Source of the DNA: Levilactobacillus wangkuiensis
GTDB taxonomy: Bacteria; Bacillota; Bacilli; Lactobacillales; Lactobacillaceae
Assembly (NCBI RefSeq): GCF_016861605.1
Contig: NZ_BOLM01000016.1
Coordinates: forward strand, 1-60,484
Length of the DNA: 60,484 nucleotides
Reading direction: 5' to 3'
The translations under genes and the position numbers were made by a program. Positions 23,559 to 31,139 of this stretch are shown here, in pieces. The notes below the pieces were generated by a model. It saw only the letters and a program-made list of their open reading frames with translations, did no database searches and was not told the origin of the DNA. Within the stretch, counting starts at the first letter, position 1. The number at the start of each line of letters is the position of its first letter.

Positions 23559-24107
23559 TTACTTGTAGGCGTTGGCTCGGTCGCCTTTGAGCTTATCTAC
23601 CGAGTCAGTTTCGTTTTGATTCCCACCTTGGCCACCCAACGTGTGAGTGAACCCTTTCTTATCTGCCAAGGAAACCGCAGAATCGTAGAATGCATTGATA
23701 TAGTCGTCGGACTTGTCCTTCTCATCGAAGGAATCATTGGTGGTCTTGATAGCAGCTACCTTAACTTCCCGGTCGGTCTTCCCCTTGAAGTCGAAGCTAT
23801 CACCAACAAAACGAGCTGCGCTAGTCTGAAGTGCAAGCCGTGCGTCAATGCGCTTGTCTAAGGTGTCTTGGTCAAGTTGCTTATCTTGAGCATCCTTAAG
23901 CTGAGTCTTCAAGGCATCCCGTTCACCCTTGAGTGAGTCGGCTTCCTTCTTAGAGCTTGCTGCTTCATCATTCGCCCCATTCAATTGCTTCTTTAGCTTT
24001 GCAAGTTCAGCCTCTTTAGCGGCCACTTGCTTCTTTAAGTCGTCGTGGGCATCTGCAACATGCTGGTCCACTTCGAACTGTTGGCTATCGATGATTAAAT
24101 TCGCCAT
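23559..24107 (-). CDS. Nested scaffold protein from an internal start
   Basis: In frame within the protease gene, ATG 24107 (codon 186) is preceded by AGGAGG with a 7-base spacing, an optimal ribosome site inside a coding sequence. Translation from here gives 182 residues: the coiled-coil scaffold without the protease. This copies the lambda C/Nu3 arrangement. The site is seen; use of it is inferred. Confidence 0.65.
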   Translation of the reverse strand: MANLIIDSQQFEVDQHVADAHDDLKKQVAAKEAELAKLKKQLNGANDEAASSKKEADSLKGERDALKTQLKDAQDKQLDQDTLDKRIDARLALQTSAARFVGDSFDFKGKTDREVKVAAIKTTNDSFDEKDKSDDYINAFYDSAVSLADKKGFTHTLGGQGGNQNETDSVDKLKGDRANAYK

Positions 24108-24662
24108 GTGTTTTCCTCCTGTATTTGTATCGCTATCGCCCATAACAAAGGCCGCACTGTCATGGATTGAGATTCCATGACCTGCGCGGCCTCTATCTAC
24201 GATAGCAATATGATTAATTTTGATATTGCGCTGAGCGGCGTCATACTGGGCTCCGCCGTACTCCCCGGACTCCGTGGGAACATCGGCATTGAAGCCAATA
24301 GAAAGTTCCCGCTTACCCGACTTAACCTGAGCAATCATGTCTGGGTCTGTAATGGTCGCCCCAACTACCAGCTTATTGTCCTCAACGTGGGCGTCACTGT
24401 CGGTCATCCCTACAGATAATGTCTTGAAGTTCCGCACATCGACACCCACGTTTGGGTGGTCATTAGTCAATGGCTTGTTGTTGGCAGATTCGATGGTCTC
24501 CTTAGAAAATACCTCATCCGGAAGCTTTGCCACTTGGGAGACACTTCCACCATTACGCATATACGGGAAGACTCCGGGACGCGTAATCGGAAACTCGCCG
24601 TGTAAATAACCTTCAGGCGTCTCAACATACTTGCCAAGCTCAGCACGATCATAAAATTTCAT
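23559..24662 (-). CDS. Prohead protease (DUF2213) fused to scaffold
   Basis: 367 residues. Residues 1-175 match DUF2213 prohead proteases: NNKPLTNDHPNVG (His about 69), ELSIGFNADV, then INHIAIVDRGRAG with a likely catalytic Ser/His environment. From residue 186 to the end the protein is a scaffold, with a coiled coil at about 205-260 followed by a DUF2213-typical tail. A strong internal start within the frame allows separate scaffold production (next feature). Confidence 0.85.
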   Translation of the reverse strand: MKFYDRAELGKYVETPEGYLHGEFPITRPGVFPYMRNGGSVSQVAKLPDEVFSKETIESANNKPLTNDHPNVGVDVRNFKTLSVGMTDSDAHVEDNKLVVGATITDPDMIAQVKSGKRELSIGFNADVPTESGEYGGAQYDAAQRNIKINHIAIVDRGRAGHGISIHDSAAFVMGDSDTNTGGKHMANLIIDSQQFEVDQHVADAHDDLKKQVAAKEAELAKLKKQLNGANDEAASSKKEADSLKGERDALKTQLKDAQDKQLDQDTLDKRIDARLALQTSAARFVGDSFDFKGKTDREVKVAAIKTTNDSFDEKDKSDDYINAFYDSAVSLADKKGFTHTLGGQGGNQNETDSVDKLKGDRANAYK

Positions 24663-24673
24663 GCAATCACCTC

Positions 24674-24943
24674 CTATGGCAATTGCAGAACCTTACCGGG
24701 CTTAACCGAATAGTCCTTCAAGCCATTAATTTGTACAAGTGTGTCCAGTGAAATACCAGCATCAGTGGCAACCCGCCATAGCTTGTCGCCTTCTTTTAAG
24801 GTCACGGTCTTGACCGTACTCTTAGGCTCAGTTGCTGGTGCTGCTGGTGTCGTACTCGAAGCATACATGCTAGTAGCGATTTTAGAGCTAGGTGTTGCAG
24901 AGCTTGACGTACTTGCGGCACTAGATGAATTTGTATCTGCCAT
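24674..24943 (-). CDS. Small LysM protein between protease and minor head gene
   Basis: 89 residues from ATG 24943, behind GGGAGGTGA. A Ser/Ala/Thr-rich N-terminus is followed by one LysM motif (VTLKEGDKLWRVATDAGISL through KVLQLP). A LysM domain in the head module is unusual; here it may be a decoration protein. Confidence 0.7.
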   Translation of the reverse strand: MADTNSSSAASTSSSATPSSKIATSMYASSTTPAAPATEPKSTVKTVTLKEGDKLWRVATDAGISLDTLVQINGLKDYSVKPGKVLQLP

Positions 24944-24965
24944 ACTTTCACCTCCCTTCGTTTCG

Positions 24966-25793
24966 TTATTCTTCTGAGTCATCTAATTCGTCATCAAAAA
25001 CCGGATCACCAGTACAACGGCACCCATAATCTTCTCCGGGTAGCAAGTCAGCCGTGTCGTAGTTGTAGATAATGCCTTCACGTGCCACATGACTGGCACG
25101 TTCACGCTCGTCCATCATTCCACGCCATTGAAAGTGGTTAATTCCAGCTGATTGGTGCCTAGTACGGGTCATCTGACTGTAGATGGTCCCGGACTGGTCC
25201 CGGGCAATGAAAGCGGCGCGATTGCGACTCATCTTGCCTTGGTGACGGATTGCTTCCGCCATCTCACCATAAGACTGCCCCTTTGTGACGCCACGGTAGA
25301 TAATCTGCTCAATCTTCGTCGCATAATCATCGCGGATACCCTTGATGTAACTGGCATTTTCGGCAATCTTACCTTTGACGTAGCCGTCAAGCTGCGCATC
25401 CCCTGCGACTGGATTAATTGCCATGATTACCGGCTTACCACTAGGAAGCAACGTTGCATGCTTCACCAACTCGTGAGCCTGAATCTGTGACGACACGTTG
25501 GCACGATTACTGGTGTTGATAGCCGACATAAACCGCTCAACCATTTGCTTCGCGTCAGTATCTGTAAAAGAACCAAGAATAAGCTCCTTTAACCGGTCAA
25601 TTAGGGATTCAACCCAGTCGATCATGTCGTCGTTGTAAAGCGAGTCGTTGACAGTTCCTCGGTCAATTACTGGCTTGACCTCTGACTTAAGCAACAGTAG
25701 TGTAGTGCTCTCAACTTGGCCTACAGCCTTACCGACAGTATGTGCGTATGATTTCTCAATTCTTAGTGGATAACGCGTGTGTGGCACTCTCAT
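24966..25793 (-). CDS. Minor head protein (SPP1 gp7 / Mu F-like)
   Basis: 275 residues. Helical N-terminus, then the Mu-F-like core with IIYRGVTKGQSYGEMAEAI and ARDQSGTIYSQMTRTRHQSAG, ending with the W-RGMMDERER-x-x-H motif and a CRC pair near the C-terminus (YGCRCTGDPVF). Follows the portal gene, as usual. A few copies enter the head with the DNA. Confidence 0.85.
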   Translation of the reverse strand: MRVPHTRYPLRIEKSYAHTVGKAVGQVESTTLLLLKSEVKPVIDRGTVNDSLYNDDMIDWVESLIDRLKELILGSFTDTDAKQMVERFMSAINTSNRANVSSQIQAHELVKHATLLPSGKPVIMAINPVAGDAQLDGYVKGKIAENASYIKGIRDDYATKIEQIIYRGVTKGQSYGEMAEAIRHQGKMSRNRAAFIARDQSGTIYSQMTRTRHQSAGINHFQWRGMMDERERASHVAREGIIYNYDTADLLPGEDYGCRCTGDPVFDDELDDSEE

Positions 25794-25795
25794 GG

Positions 25796-27157
25796 CTAAT
25801 CACCGCCATGTTCTTTGCGATAAGCCTCAACTACCGCCCGGCGCTCGTCATCACTCATACTGTCCATATCAACGGAACCATCCGGGTCCATGCCACTGGA
25901 ACCAAAACGTGCCTCTCGAACCTCTTCAGGTCCTTGTACGCCGTTCTGGATGTAAATTTGGTCGGCCTGAGCGTTTGCTAAGCGAATCTGCGAATCGGTT
26001 TGCGAATCAACCGACCATAGCGGGTTAAATTCGATGGACCAGTTAACGGTGTCGGGGTCTAGCGATCCGCCGCACTCATCACTGGCTCGCATAAGCAATT
26101 TGAGCAAATATTCCAGCTGTGGTCGCATCTTGTTCTCTTGGTCCGAAGCAATGCGGCTATAGTAGTTCATCACATCATACTGTGCCCCAGTCAGTGTCCC
26201 GGCCTCTTGGCCTTTAAGAACCGACTTAGGCATGCGGGCCGCGCCGCTAAGGTATTCCCACAAGAAATCAAGTAGGCTGTCAATGCCACCGACGTTGGTT
26301 GACTCCTTGGTCAACTCGTCCTTGTCACTAATTAATGCGGTGGACTCAGTTCTAAACTTGGACGAAGCAGCCGCCCCGACCTGCAACAGCTTATCGGGGC
26401 TCGTGTCGTCAACCGATGGAGACTTGAAGACTTTGAAAACGTAGTCGTAAAGAATCTCACCAACCGAGTAGAGCCCTGTATCCATCGTCATTAAGATGTC
26501 GTAAATGGTCTCCAATAGCGAGACACCTTCCGTTTCATCTTCGAACCGCAGTTCTTGTTGGCGAAGCAAACGCGACTTATCTACCTGCTGTACCCCATAA
26601 TAATTTGACCCTTGCACGTCAGCGGTTCCGTTGTTGATCTGATAACTTAGAGCTTGCCCGTAAGTTGGTGAGAAGACGTCATCATCGAACTTGGTCTCGT
26701 TGACCTTCTTGGAGCTAAACGCCGTAAGAAATGGGATTCGCAACAGTCTGTCCGGGTTCAAAGGGTCCTCAAGTCCATAATTCCAGCTCTCGGTCGTACT
26801 GATAGCAATATACCCCGCTCGGTAAAGCCGTGAGTATCGGTAAAGGTCCTTGAATCGTTTCTGAGCATTCAGTTCATTTAATCGTGCCTCATACTTAGCT
26901 GCTAGGGCATTGTCGTCCATCTTGATATGCCAGCCATTACGGGTCATATCCTCAGCGGGAATGTCCACGATGTTTCGGGCCATCGAATTACCCCGATACA
27001 GTTGCTCCAACTCGTAGTTGCCCAAATGGTGTCCTATCCCCGGTTGCTGCATGCGGAAGGGGTCTGGGTGTCGTGTTCCTGTCGTTGGTGCCTGCTTGGT
27101 CTGCATAAAGTCCATAATCAACGGGTTACCATCAAGTCCCACAATATCTTTGCTCAT
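25796..27157 (-). CDS. Portal protein (DUF1073 type)
   Basis: 453 residues. Features of the DUF1073 portal family: YRGNSMARNIVDIPAEDMTRNGW near the N-terminus, RLYRAGYIAIS, and SGAARMPKSVLKGQEAGTLTG in the C-terminal half. Placed between terminase and minor head genes. It forms the dodecameric DNA-entry ring. Confidence 0.88.
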   Translation of the reverse strand: MSKDIVGLDGNPLIMDFMQTKQAPTTGTRHPDPFRMQQPGIGHHLGNYELEQLYRGNSMARNIVDIPAEDMTRNGWHIKMDDNALAAKYEARLNELNAQKRFKDLYRYSRLYRAGYIAISTTESWNYGLEDPLNPDRLLRIPFLTAFSSKKVNETKFDDDVFSPTYGQALSYQINNGTADVQGSNYYGVQQVDKSRLLRQQELRFEDETEGVSLLETIYDILMTMDTGLYSVGEILYDYVFKVFKSPSVDDTSPDKLLQVGAAASSKFRTESTALISDKDELTKESTNVGGIDSLLDFLWEYLSGAARMPKSVLKGQEAGTLTGAQYDVMNYYSRIASDQENKMRPQLEYLLKLLMRASDECGGSLDPDTVNWSIEFNPLWSVDSQTDSQIRLANAQADQIYIQNGVQGPEEVREARFGSSGMDPDGSVDMDSMSDDERRAVVEAYRKEHGGD

Positions 27158-27173
27158 TCACTCACCTCCTTGC

Positions 27174-28511
27174 TTATACAACGCCGAAGCGCTTCTCTAG
27201 TGATTCGTATTGAATAATGTACTTTTCTAGTCCGTATCTAAGTGCATCAATAAAGTGATTATTGGCGTCTACCGGCTTATTCAACCAGTTTCCGTCCTTA
27301 TCACGGTCAAAAACGTACGTGTTAAACTCTTCAATCGCATGCACACAACTAGGCAGGATATGGATTCGATAGCCCTGCAAGAAGTTGATTCCATAGTCGA
27401 TTGAATCAGGGCCTTTAATCGACGCATGCATACGCCGCACGCCTTTAGCCTGTAACTCATCAATCAAACGGGGTTCAGCGCAGTCAGCGCCAATGTCTGA
27501 TTTCAGATAGTGGTTATCGTCCAACCAATCGAAGATGTCCTGTGTCGTCATGGCCTTCTGATACAGCTCTTTAAAAATCCAGATATCCTTGGTCTCACGA
27601 TTAATAGCAGCTTCAGCAAAGGTCGTGGGGTCATAAGTGAACCCAAAGTCCATTCCATGCCCCACGCCATCCGACTCTGCTACTACCTTATTGACGTCAA
27701 AGTCTTCAACAACCCAGTTTTCAAATACAAGTCCCTCAGCAACTCCCCATTTGCCGTCACAGACAATCTGAGCCCGTCTAGGGTTAGTTCGATACAAGTC
27801 TAGGTATCTTTGCCTATCTTGCTTATCAAGCCACTCGTTGACCCTAAAGGTAGTCGTTCGAGCAAAGACATCTGGCTTACGTGTCTCCGGGTCAAAGAAC
27901 ATTGGTTTCAACCAATGCCGTTCCGACCAAGGGTTAAAGGTTAGCGTGATTTGCTTGAAGAACTCCTTCTTCCACTTCTCCCGCTTGATTAGCTCGTCAG
28001 CTGGGACGTACTGGTGCTCAGCGTAGGGATCATCTAAACTCCCACGGATTGACTCAACGACGGTTTCAAACTTGTCGCTGTTCTCTATCTCGTAGGCTTC
28101 TTCAAACCAAGCCCAGCTGAGAATTCCCGTATCCACATCCACTGAGGTGACCTTCAGTGGATCATCTAGTCCACGGAAAATAATCTTCTGGCCGGTAGGT
28201 AGGTACGTAATCTCTGGTTTTCCTTCGTTGCATTTGAAAAGGCGACTAACCCCAAGTCGGTTAATCGCCCATTTTAAAACTGTGTAAGTAGAATCGTGAT
28301 TAGTATTGGAGTAACGGCGAACAACTAAGAGATTTGCCCAAGGGTACTTCATCAGCCTATAGATGAAGTTCAGTGCAGTCGTCCGAGACTTCTTAGATCC
28401 ACGAGAACCTTTGACCACTCGATAAAAGTGCCGATCACGCCAAAATTCATTGTAGCCATGACCAATCAGGTACTTAATCTTTATCTTCGGCTGCTTAGCT
28501 GTCATTACCAT
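27174..28511 (-). CDS. Terminase large subunit
   Basis: 445 residues from ATG 28511; the open frame begins farther upstream, but GGAGGG lies seven bases from this ATG. Walker A at about residues 34-44 (VKGSRGSKKSRT), a Walker-B-like LSWAWFEEA near 130, and nuclease-domain aspartates at GHGMDFGFTYDPT and DIGADCAEPR. Packages DNA with the small subunit. The start overlaps the small-subunit gene by 17 bp. Confidence 0.92.
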   Translation of the reverse strand: MVMTAKQPKIKIKYLIGHGYNEFWRDRHFYRVVKGSRGSKKSRTTALNFIYRLMKYPWANLLVVRRYSNTNHDSTYTVLKWAINRLGVSRLFKCNEGKPEITYLPTGQKIIFRGLDDPLKVTSVDVDTGILSWAWFEEAYEIENSDKFETVVESIRGSLDDPYAEHQYVPADELIKREKWKKEFFKQITLTFNPWSERHWLKPMFFDPETRKPDVFARTTTFRVNEWLDKQDRQRYLDLYRTNPRRAQIVCDGKWGVAEGLVFENWVVEDFDVNKVVAESDGVGHGMDFGFTYDPTTFAEAAINRETKDIWIFKELYQKAMTTQDIFDWLDDNHYLKSDIGADCAEPRLIDELQAKGVRRMHASIKGPDSIDYGINFLQGYRIHILPSCVHAIEEFNTYVFDRDKDGNWLNKPVDANNHFIDALRYGLEKYIIQYESLEKRFGVV

Positions 28512-29211
28512 CGGCATTCCCTCCAATCTCTTCATCATCTTCCGGTACGTCATCAACGAATGTCGGTAGTGGTAGGTTATCGCGGTCGCTGTCACGCTTA
28601 AGCTGAGCAACTTCTGCTTTAGCCTTGTCAACTTGGGCCTCCATCAACGTGATACGCTTGCGGCGGATGTCGTTTTCATCAGCAATCGCTACGAACTGCT
28701 TGATCAAATTGCCCAGCGTACCCATTGCCCGGGACTGTGCCGCCATAAAAGTAGCCTGTTTGTCCCATGCATACTGCACGTCATAGGTTGTTCCCATGCC
28801 TGAACCAGAAATCTCATCGCTTAGATCATTGTGATCGTTAACGTACATAATTTGCTGTGCCCTGATAATTGCCGTGTACTGCAGCGTGATGTTTTGCCAG
28901 ATAATATCTGCCGGCGATTGTTGCTCCACAACCTGCAGAATATCGCTGGTATCATCGGGAAGCCATTTAGCGAATAGGCCATGGGTGACCGCGTTCTTGT
29001 TGTGAATTGGTGCCGCTCCCCCCGCATTACCGACCGCATACTCATTTTTAGAGGGTGCACCCTTTTTTCCTTTTTTGTGTGCACCCCTTTGCCACCCATG
29101 ACGTTGACGCCACGACTTAACCGTATTCAAACTTACGTCATATTTGGCCGCAATATCCTTATACTTCATGCCATTTAAGTAATCTTGTTTGGCATCATCA
29201 ATCTGTGCCAT
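28495..29211 (-). CDS. Terminase small subunit (XtmA/YqaS type)
   Basis: 238 residues. The N-terminal HTH (MKYKDIAAKYDVSLNTVKSW, residues about 15-35) recognises the packaging site; the middle is helical; the C-terminus is acidic. This is the usual PBSX XtmA layout. GAGG stands ten bases upstream of the ATG. Confidence 0.88.
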   Translation of the reverse strand: MAQIDDAKQDYLNGMKYKDIAAKYDVSLNTVKSWRQRHGWQRGAHKKGKKGAPSKNEYAVGNAGGAAPIHNKNAVTHGLFAKWLPDDTSDILQVVEQQSPADIIWQNITLQYTAIIRAQQIMYVNDHNDLSDEISGSGMGTTYDVQYAWDKQATFMAAQSRAMGTLGNLIKQFVAIADENDIRRKRITLMEAQVDKAKAEVAQLKRDSDRDNLPLPTFVDDVPEDDEEIGGNADGNDS

Positions 29212-29255
29212 TAGACATCAACCTCACCCCCTGCACCATAGTGTTTGTTTTGTAA

Positions 29256-29330
29256 TTAAACCTGGTTAAGCAAGTCCTTCAATTCGGCACACAATTTTTC
29301 CATTGACTCAGTAACCATCTGCTCAATCAT
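29256..29330 (-). CDS. 24-residue open frame upstream of terminase
   Basis: ATG 29330 behind GAGAGG. A short amphipathic helix (ESMEKLCAELKDLL). No family is visible. It may be a leader or a genuine microprotein. Confidence 0.3.
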   Translation of the reverse strand: MIEQMVTESMEKLCAELKDLLNQV

Positions 29331-29424
29331 CTTTGACCTCTCCATTCGTAACTGTTGCATCAGCAAACAGATTTTTCCGCTTCTCTGAGCTGAGTTTACT
29401 TACGTCAGCAAGCTTAGTTGACAA
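29323..29424 (-). CDS. 33-residue open frame with TTG start
   Basis: TTG 29424 overlaps the end of the upstream gene (stop at 29414-29416). Encodes a basic, lysine-rich peptide (STKLADVSKLSSEKRKNLF). It overlaps the next short frame by 8 bp. The start site is weak, and it may not be expressed. Confidence 0.3.
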   Translation of the reverse strand: MSTKLADVSKLSSEKRKNLFADATVTNGEVKDD

Positions 29425-29563
29425 TCATGCCATCACTGGAACCAGCTTCGGGCTTAAGCGGGATATAAGCAATCAGTTCTCCGTTGGGCTGACTCACTGT
29501 GATGTAATTTGGCAGATCGTCCCACAGCTTGGCTTTCTCTTTGTCGCTCAGCTTCTTTTTCAT
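29414..29563 (-). CDS. 49-residue hypothetical protein
   Basis: ATG 29563 behind GGAAGGAG. Basic start (KKKLSDKEKAKLWDDLP), then a short beta part (ITVSQPNGELIAYIP). It overlaps the next upstream gene by 110 bp in another frame. Unknown function. Confidence 0.5.
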   Translation of the reverse strand: MKKKLSDKEKAKLWDDLPNYITVSQPNGELIAYIPLKPEAGSSDGMIVN

Positions 29564-29678
29564 GCTTGATGCGCTCCTTCCAGCGTTTGTCGTGCTTGAG
29601 GTCATGCTCTAGCTGTCCCAAACAATGGATTTCAACGGCGCTAGCATAGCCGAATTTTGAATTTATCATTTTGGCCAT
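29454..29678 (-). CDS. 74-residue charged phage protein
   Basis: ATG 29678 behind AGGAGG. The N-terminal part has FGYASAVEIHCLGQLEHDL followed by a highly charged helix. The gene at 30615-30782 has a related pattern (YGYVSPAENHCCRDLERWL, then a charged helix), so these are probably paralogues on either side of the methylase gene. The His-Cys arrangement could bind a metal, but this is a guess. Confidence 0.5.
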   Translation of the reverse strand: MAKMINSKFGYASAVEIHCLGQLEHDLKHDKRWKERIKHEKEAERQRESQAVGRSAKLHHSESAQRRTDCLYPA

Positions 29679-29716
29679 GCCGGCCACCTCCTAATCAGTT
29701 ACTTCCAACACAGATA

Positions 29717-30631
29717 TCACTTCACTACTTTCAACAGCAACTCATCCTTTCGCTTTCCAGCCGTTATGAATGAGTGCTTTTTGCCCAAATTAAAAGCCAC
29801 CTCGGTATGAGGTAGCTTTGTGTATTCCGAAATATAAATATTTTTAGCTGGACATTCCATTAACCATTCCCAGAAAGCATCGTGGTCAAATCCACCGTAT
29901 TGCTTTCCCGATTTGTAATAAGGCGGGTCCAAATAAACAATATCATCTTCTTGAATCGTCAGATCACGATAATCACGTGAACTATATTCCAGCCGCTCTA
30001 GTTGCTGCAGCTGTTGAAGTTGTTCAAGTTGATCCAATTCAGCTAGGTACTGGAGACGCTGAACGTTTTGCAGGTTTTGTAGCAAATCACTCCTAGAACT
30101 AATGCCCATTCTATCTCGACGCCATTTGTGGAACCATGAGTATGTTTCCATAATTCCAGCTTCTCCACGATACTTATCGAACATTTCATCATAAATCGTT
30201 CCAGTGTCGCCATAAAACAACGCCCTAGTCATCATTAGCTTCAGTTCTTCATTTTTGCGGCCCCACAAGTAACTATTCATGTCATTACCAAACGAGTAGC
30301 AAATCAATACCAGTGTACGCTCAATTGAATCAGGGCGTTTATCCCGCCAATCTAAGAATTGCTGACGATTGACGCAGACATACTTTTTCAAATCAATGCT
30401 ATTACCTGTAATCAGTTCTTTTAGAAGCTGGACAACTGAGGAACGAATGTCGTTATAAACGATCCTGTTCCACTTTGAAGCTGCTGATGCGGTAAGCGAG
30501 ATGCTACCCCCCCCACCAAACGCATCAATTAGTCTATTCCCAGGCGGTAATAGATCAATGATTTGTTCTGCCTTCTGCCCCTTGTTCCCAACGTAGGGCA
30601 GTCCACGCTTCCATTTATCTTTTGCTTTCAT
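29717..30631 (-). CDS. DNA adenine N6-methyltransferase, D12 (Dam) class
   Basis: 304 residues from ATG 30631. SAM-binding FGGGGS near residue 38, and catalytic DPPYY at about 231, mark the D12 class that methylates adenine, usually in GATC. An Leu/Gln-rich run (heptad-like, LQNLQNVQRLQYL and further) is inserted at about residues 180-210; such repeats occur in phage Dam enzymes of this class. It presumably protects phage DNA from host restriction or marks it for packaging or expression. No partner nuclease is present, so it is an orphan methylase. Confidence 0.9.
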   Translation of the reverse strand: MKAKDKWKRGLPYVGNKGQKAEQIIDLLPPGNRLIDAFGGGGSISLTASAASKWNRIVYNDIRSSVVQLLKELITGNSIDLKKYVCVNRQQFLDWRDKRPDSIERTLVLICYSFGNDMNSYLWGRKNEELKLMMTRALFYGDTGTIYDEMFDKYRGEAGIMETYSWFHKWRRDRMGISSRSDLLQNLQNVQRLQYLAELDQLEQLQQLQQLERLEYSSRDYRDLTIQEDDIVYLDPPYYKSGKQYGGFDHDAFWEWLMECPAKNIYISEYTKLPHTEVAFNLGKKHSFITAGKRKDELLLKVVK

Positions 30632-30782
30632 CTTGGCTATATTTTCCTTTCGATTGTAAGTTAAAAGCGCCATGCTTCTCAGCACGACGCTCACGTTTAT
30701 TCTTATCAGCCAACCAACGTTCTAAGTCACGACAGCAATGGTTCTCTGCTGGGCTAACGTAGCCATACTCAGTGTGTCGCAT
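30615..30782 (-). CDS. 55-residue charged phage protein, paralogue of 29454-29678
   Basis: ATG 30782 behind GGGGGTG. Holds YGYVSPAENHCCRDLERWL followed by KNKRERRAEK, similar in plan to the protein at 29454-29678. Overlaps the methylase start by 17 bp and the upstream membrane protein gene by 14 bp, so all are translated in a row. Confidence 0.5.
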   Translation of the reverse strand: MRHTEYGYVSPAENHCCRDLERWLADKNKRERRAEKHGAFNLQSKGKYSQDESKR

Positions 30783-30861
30783 GTATCCACACCCCCAACA
30801 CAATAATGATCAGCACCATCAGCAGGCCGAATATTAAGTTGTCCCGTTGATAGTTTCTCAT
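30769..30861 (-). CDS. 30-residue membrane peptide
   Basis: ATG 30861 behind GGAGG (7-base spacing). One hydrophobic helix (FGLLMVLIIIVLGVW) flanked by polar ends. It is the first gene after the terminator at 30883-30904, so it may be expressed by readthrough or from an unseen promoter. Confidence 0.5.
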   Translation of the reverse strand: MRNYQRDNLIFGLLMVLIIIVLGVWIHATH

Positions 30862-30882
30862 TGCCATTCCTCCAAACTAAAA

Positions 30883-30904
30883 GGCCGCCTCGTTTGAGAC
30901 GACC
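30883..30904 (-). terminator. Hairpin terminator after the tRNA-like elements
   Basis: Minus strand: GGTCGTCTC, loop AAAC, GAGGCGGCC, then TTTTAG. Nine pairs including two G-T. It lies in front of the 30-residue membrane gene and would reduce late-operon transcription past this point. Confidence 0.65.
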
Positions 30905-30909
30905 GTGTA

Positions 30910-30987
30910 TGTGATTGGTGTGGAATCGAACCACACACGGAATTCAAACCGCCCTCTTCTGGCAGGCCACCACCAGTTACAATCACA
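30910..30987 (-). tRNA. tRNA-like element with perfect acceptor stem and T-arm
   Basis: Outer arms TGTGATT and AATCACA pair perfectly (7 bp). Inside is a T-arm with a TTCGATT loop closed by TGTGG/CCACA, and a possible D-arm (CTGG/CCAG). The acceptor and T-arm are offset by two bases, and the anticodon stem is only about four pairs (GCGG/CCGT) around an 8-base loop. It is therefore a degenerate or non-canonical tRNA. A Ser(UGA) reading is conceivable but not supported. Confidence 0.4.
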
Positions 30988-31057
30988 ATATGGGCGCTAT
31001 AGCCTTGGATGAACGGGAGAGTCCATCTCCTTTTAGTTATTTGCCCAATACGTGCAA

Positions 31058-31070
31058 CGGGAGTCGAACC
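31058..31070 (-). other. Isolated T-arm motif
   Basis: GGTTCGACTCCCG on the minus strand is a T-loop with its closing pairs, but the flanking bases do not form a full T-stem or acceptor. Probably an eroded tRNA fragment, or chance. Listed because it lies between two better tRNA-like elements. Confidence 0.25.
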
Positions 31071-31139
31071 TCACTCACCCAACGGCTGAACACATGGTGT
31101 TTCCGACAAAATATGTGCATGCTTCAGTCTCATGTTAAA

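Noticed and set aside
30910..30987. Functional phage tRNA-Ser(UGA)
   Set aside because: No long variable arm, short anticodon stem with 8-base loop, acceptor and T-arm offset; kept only as tRNA-like.
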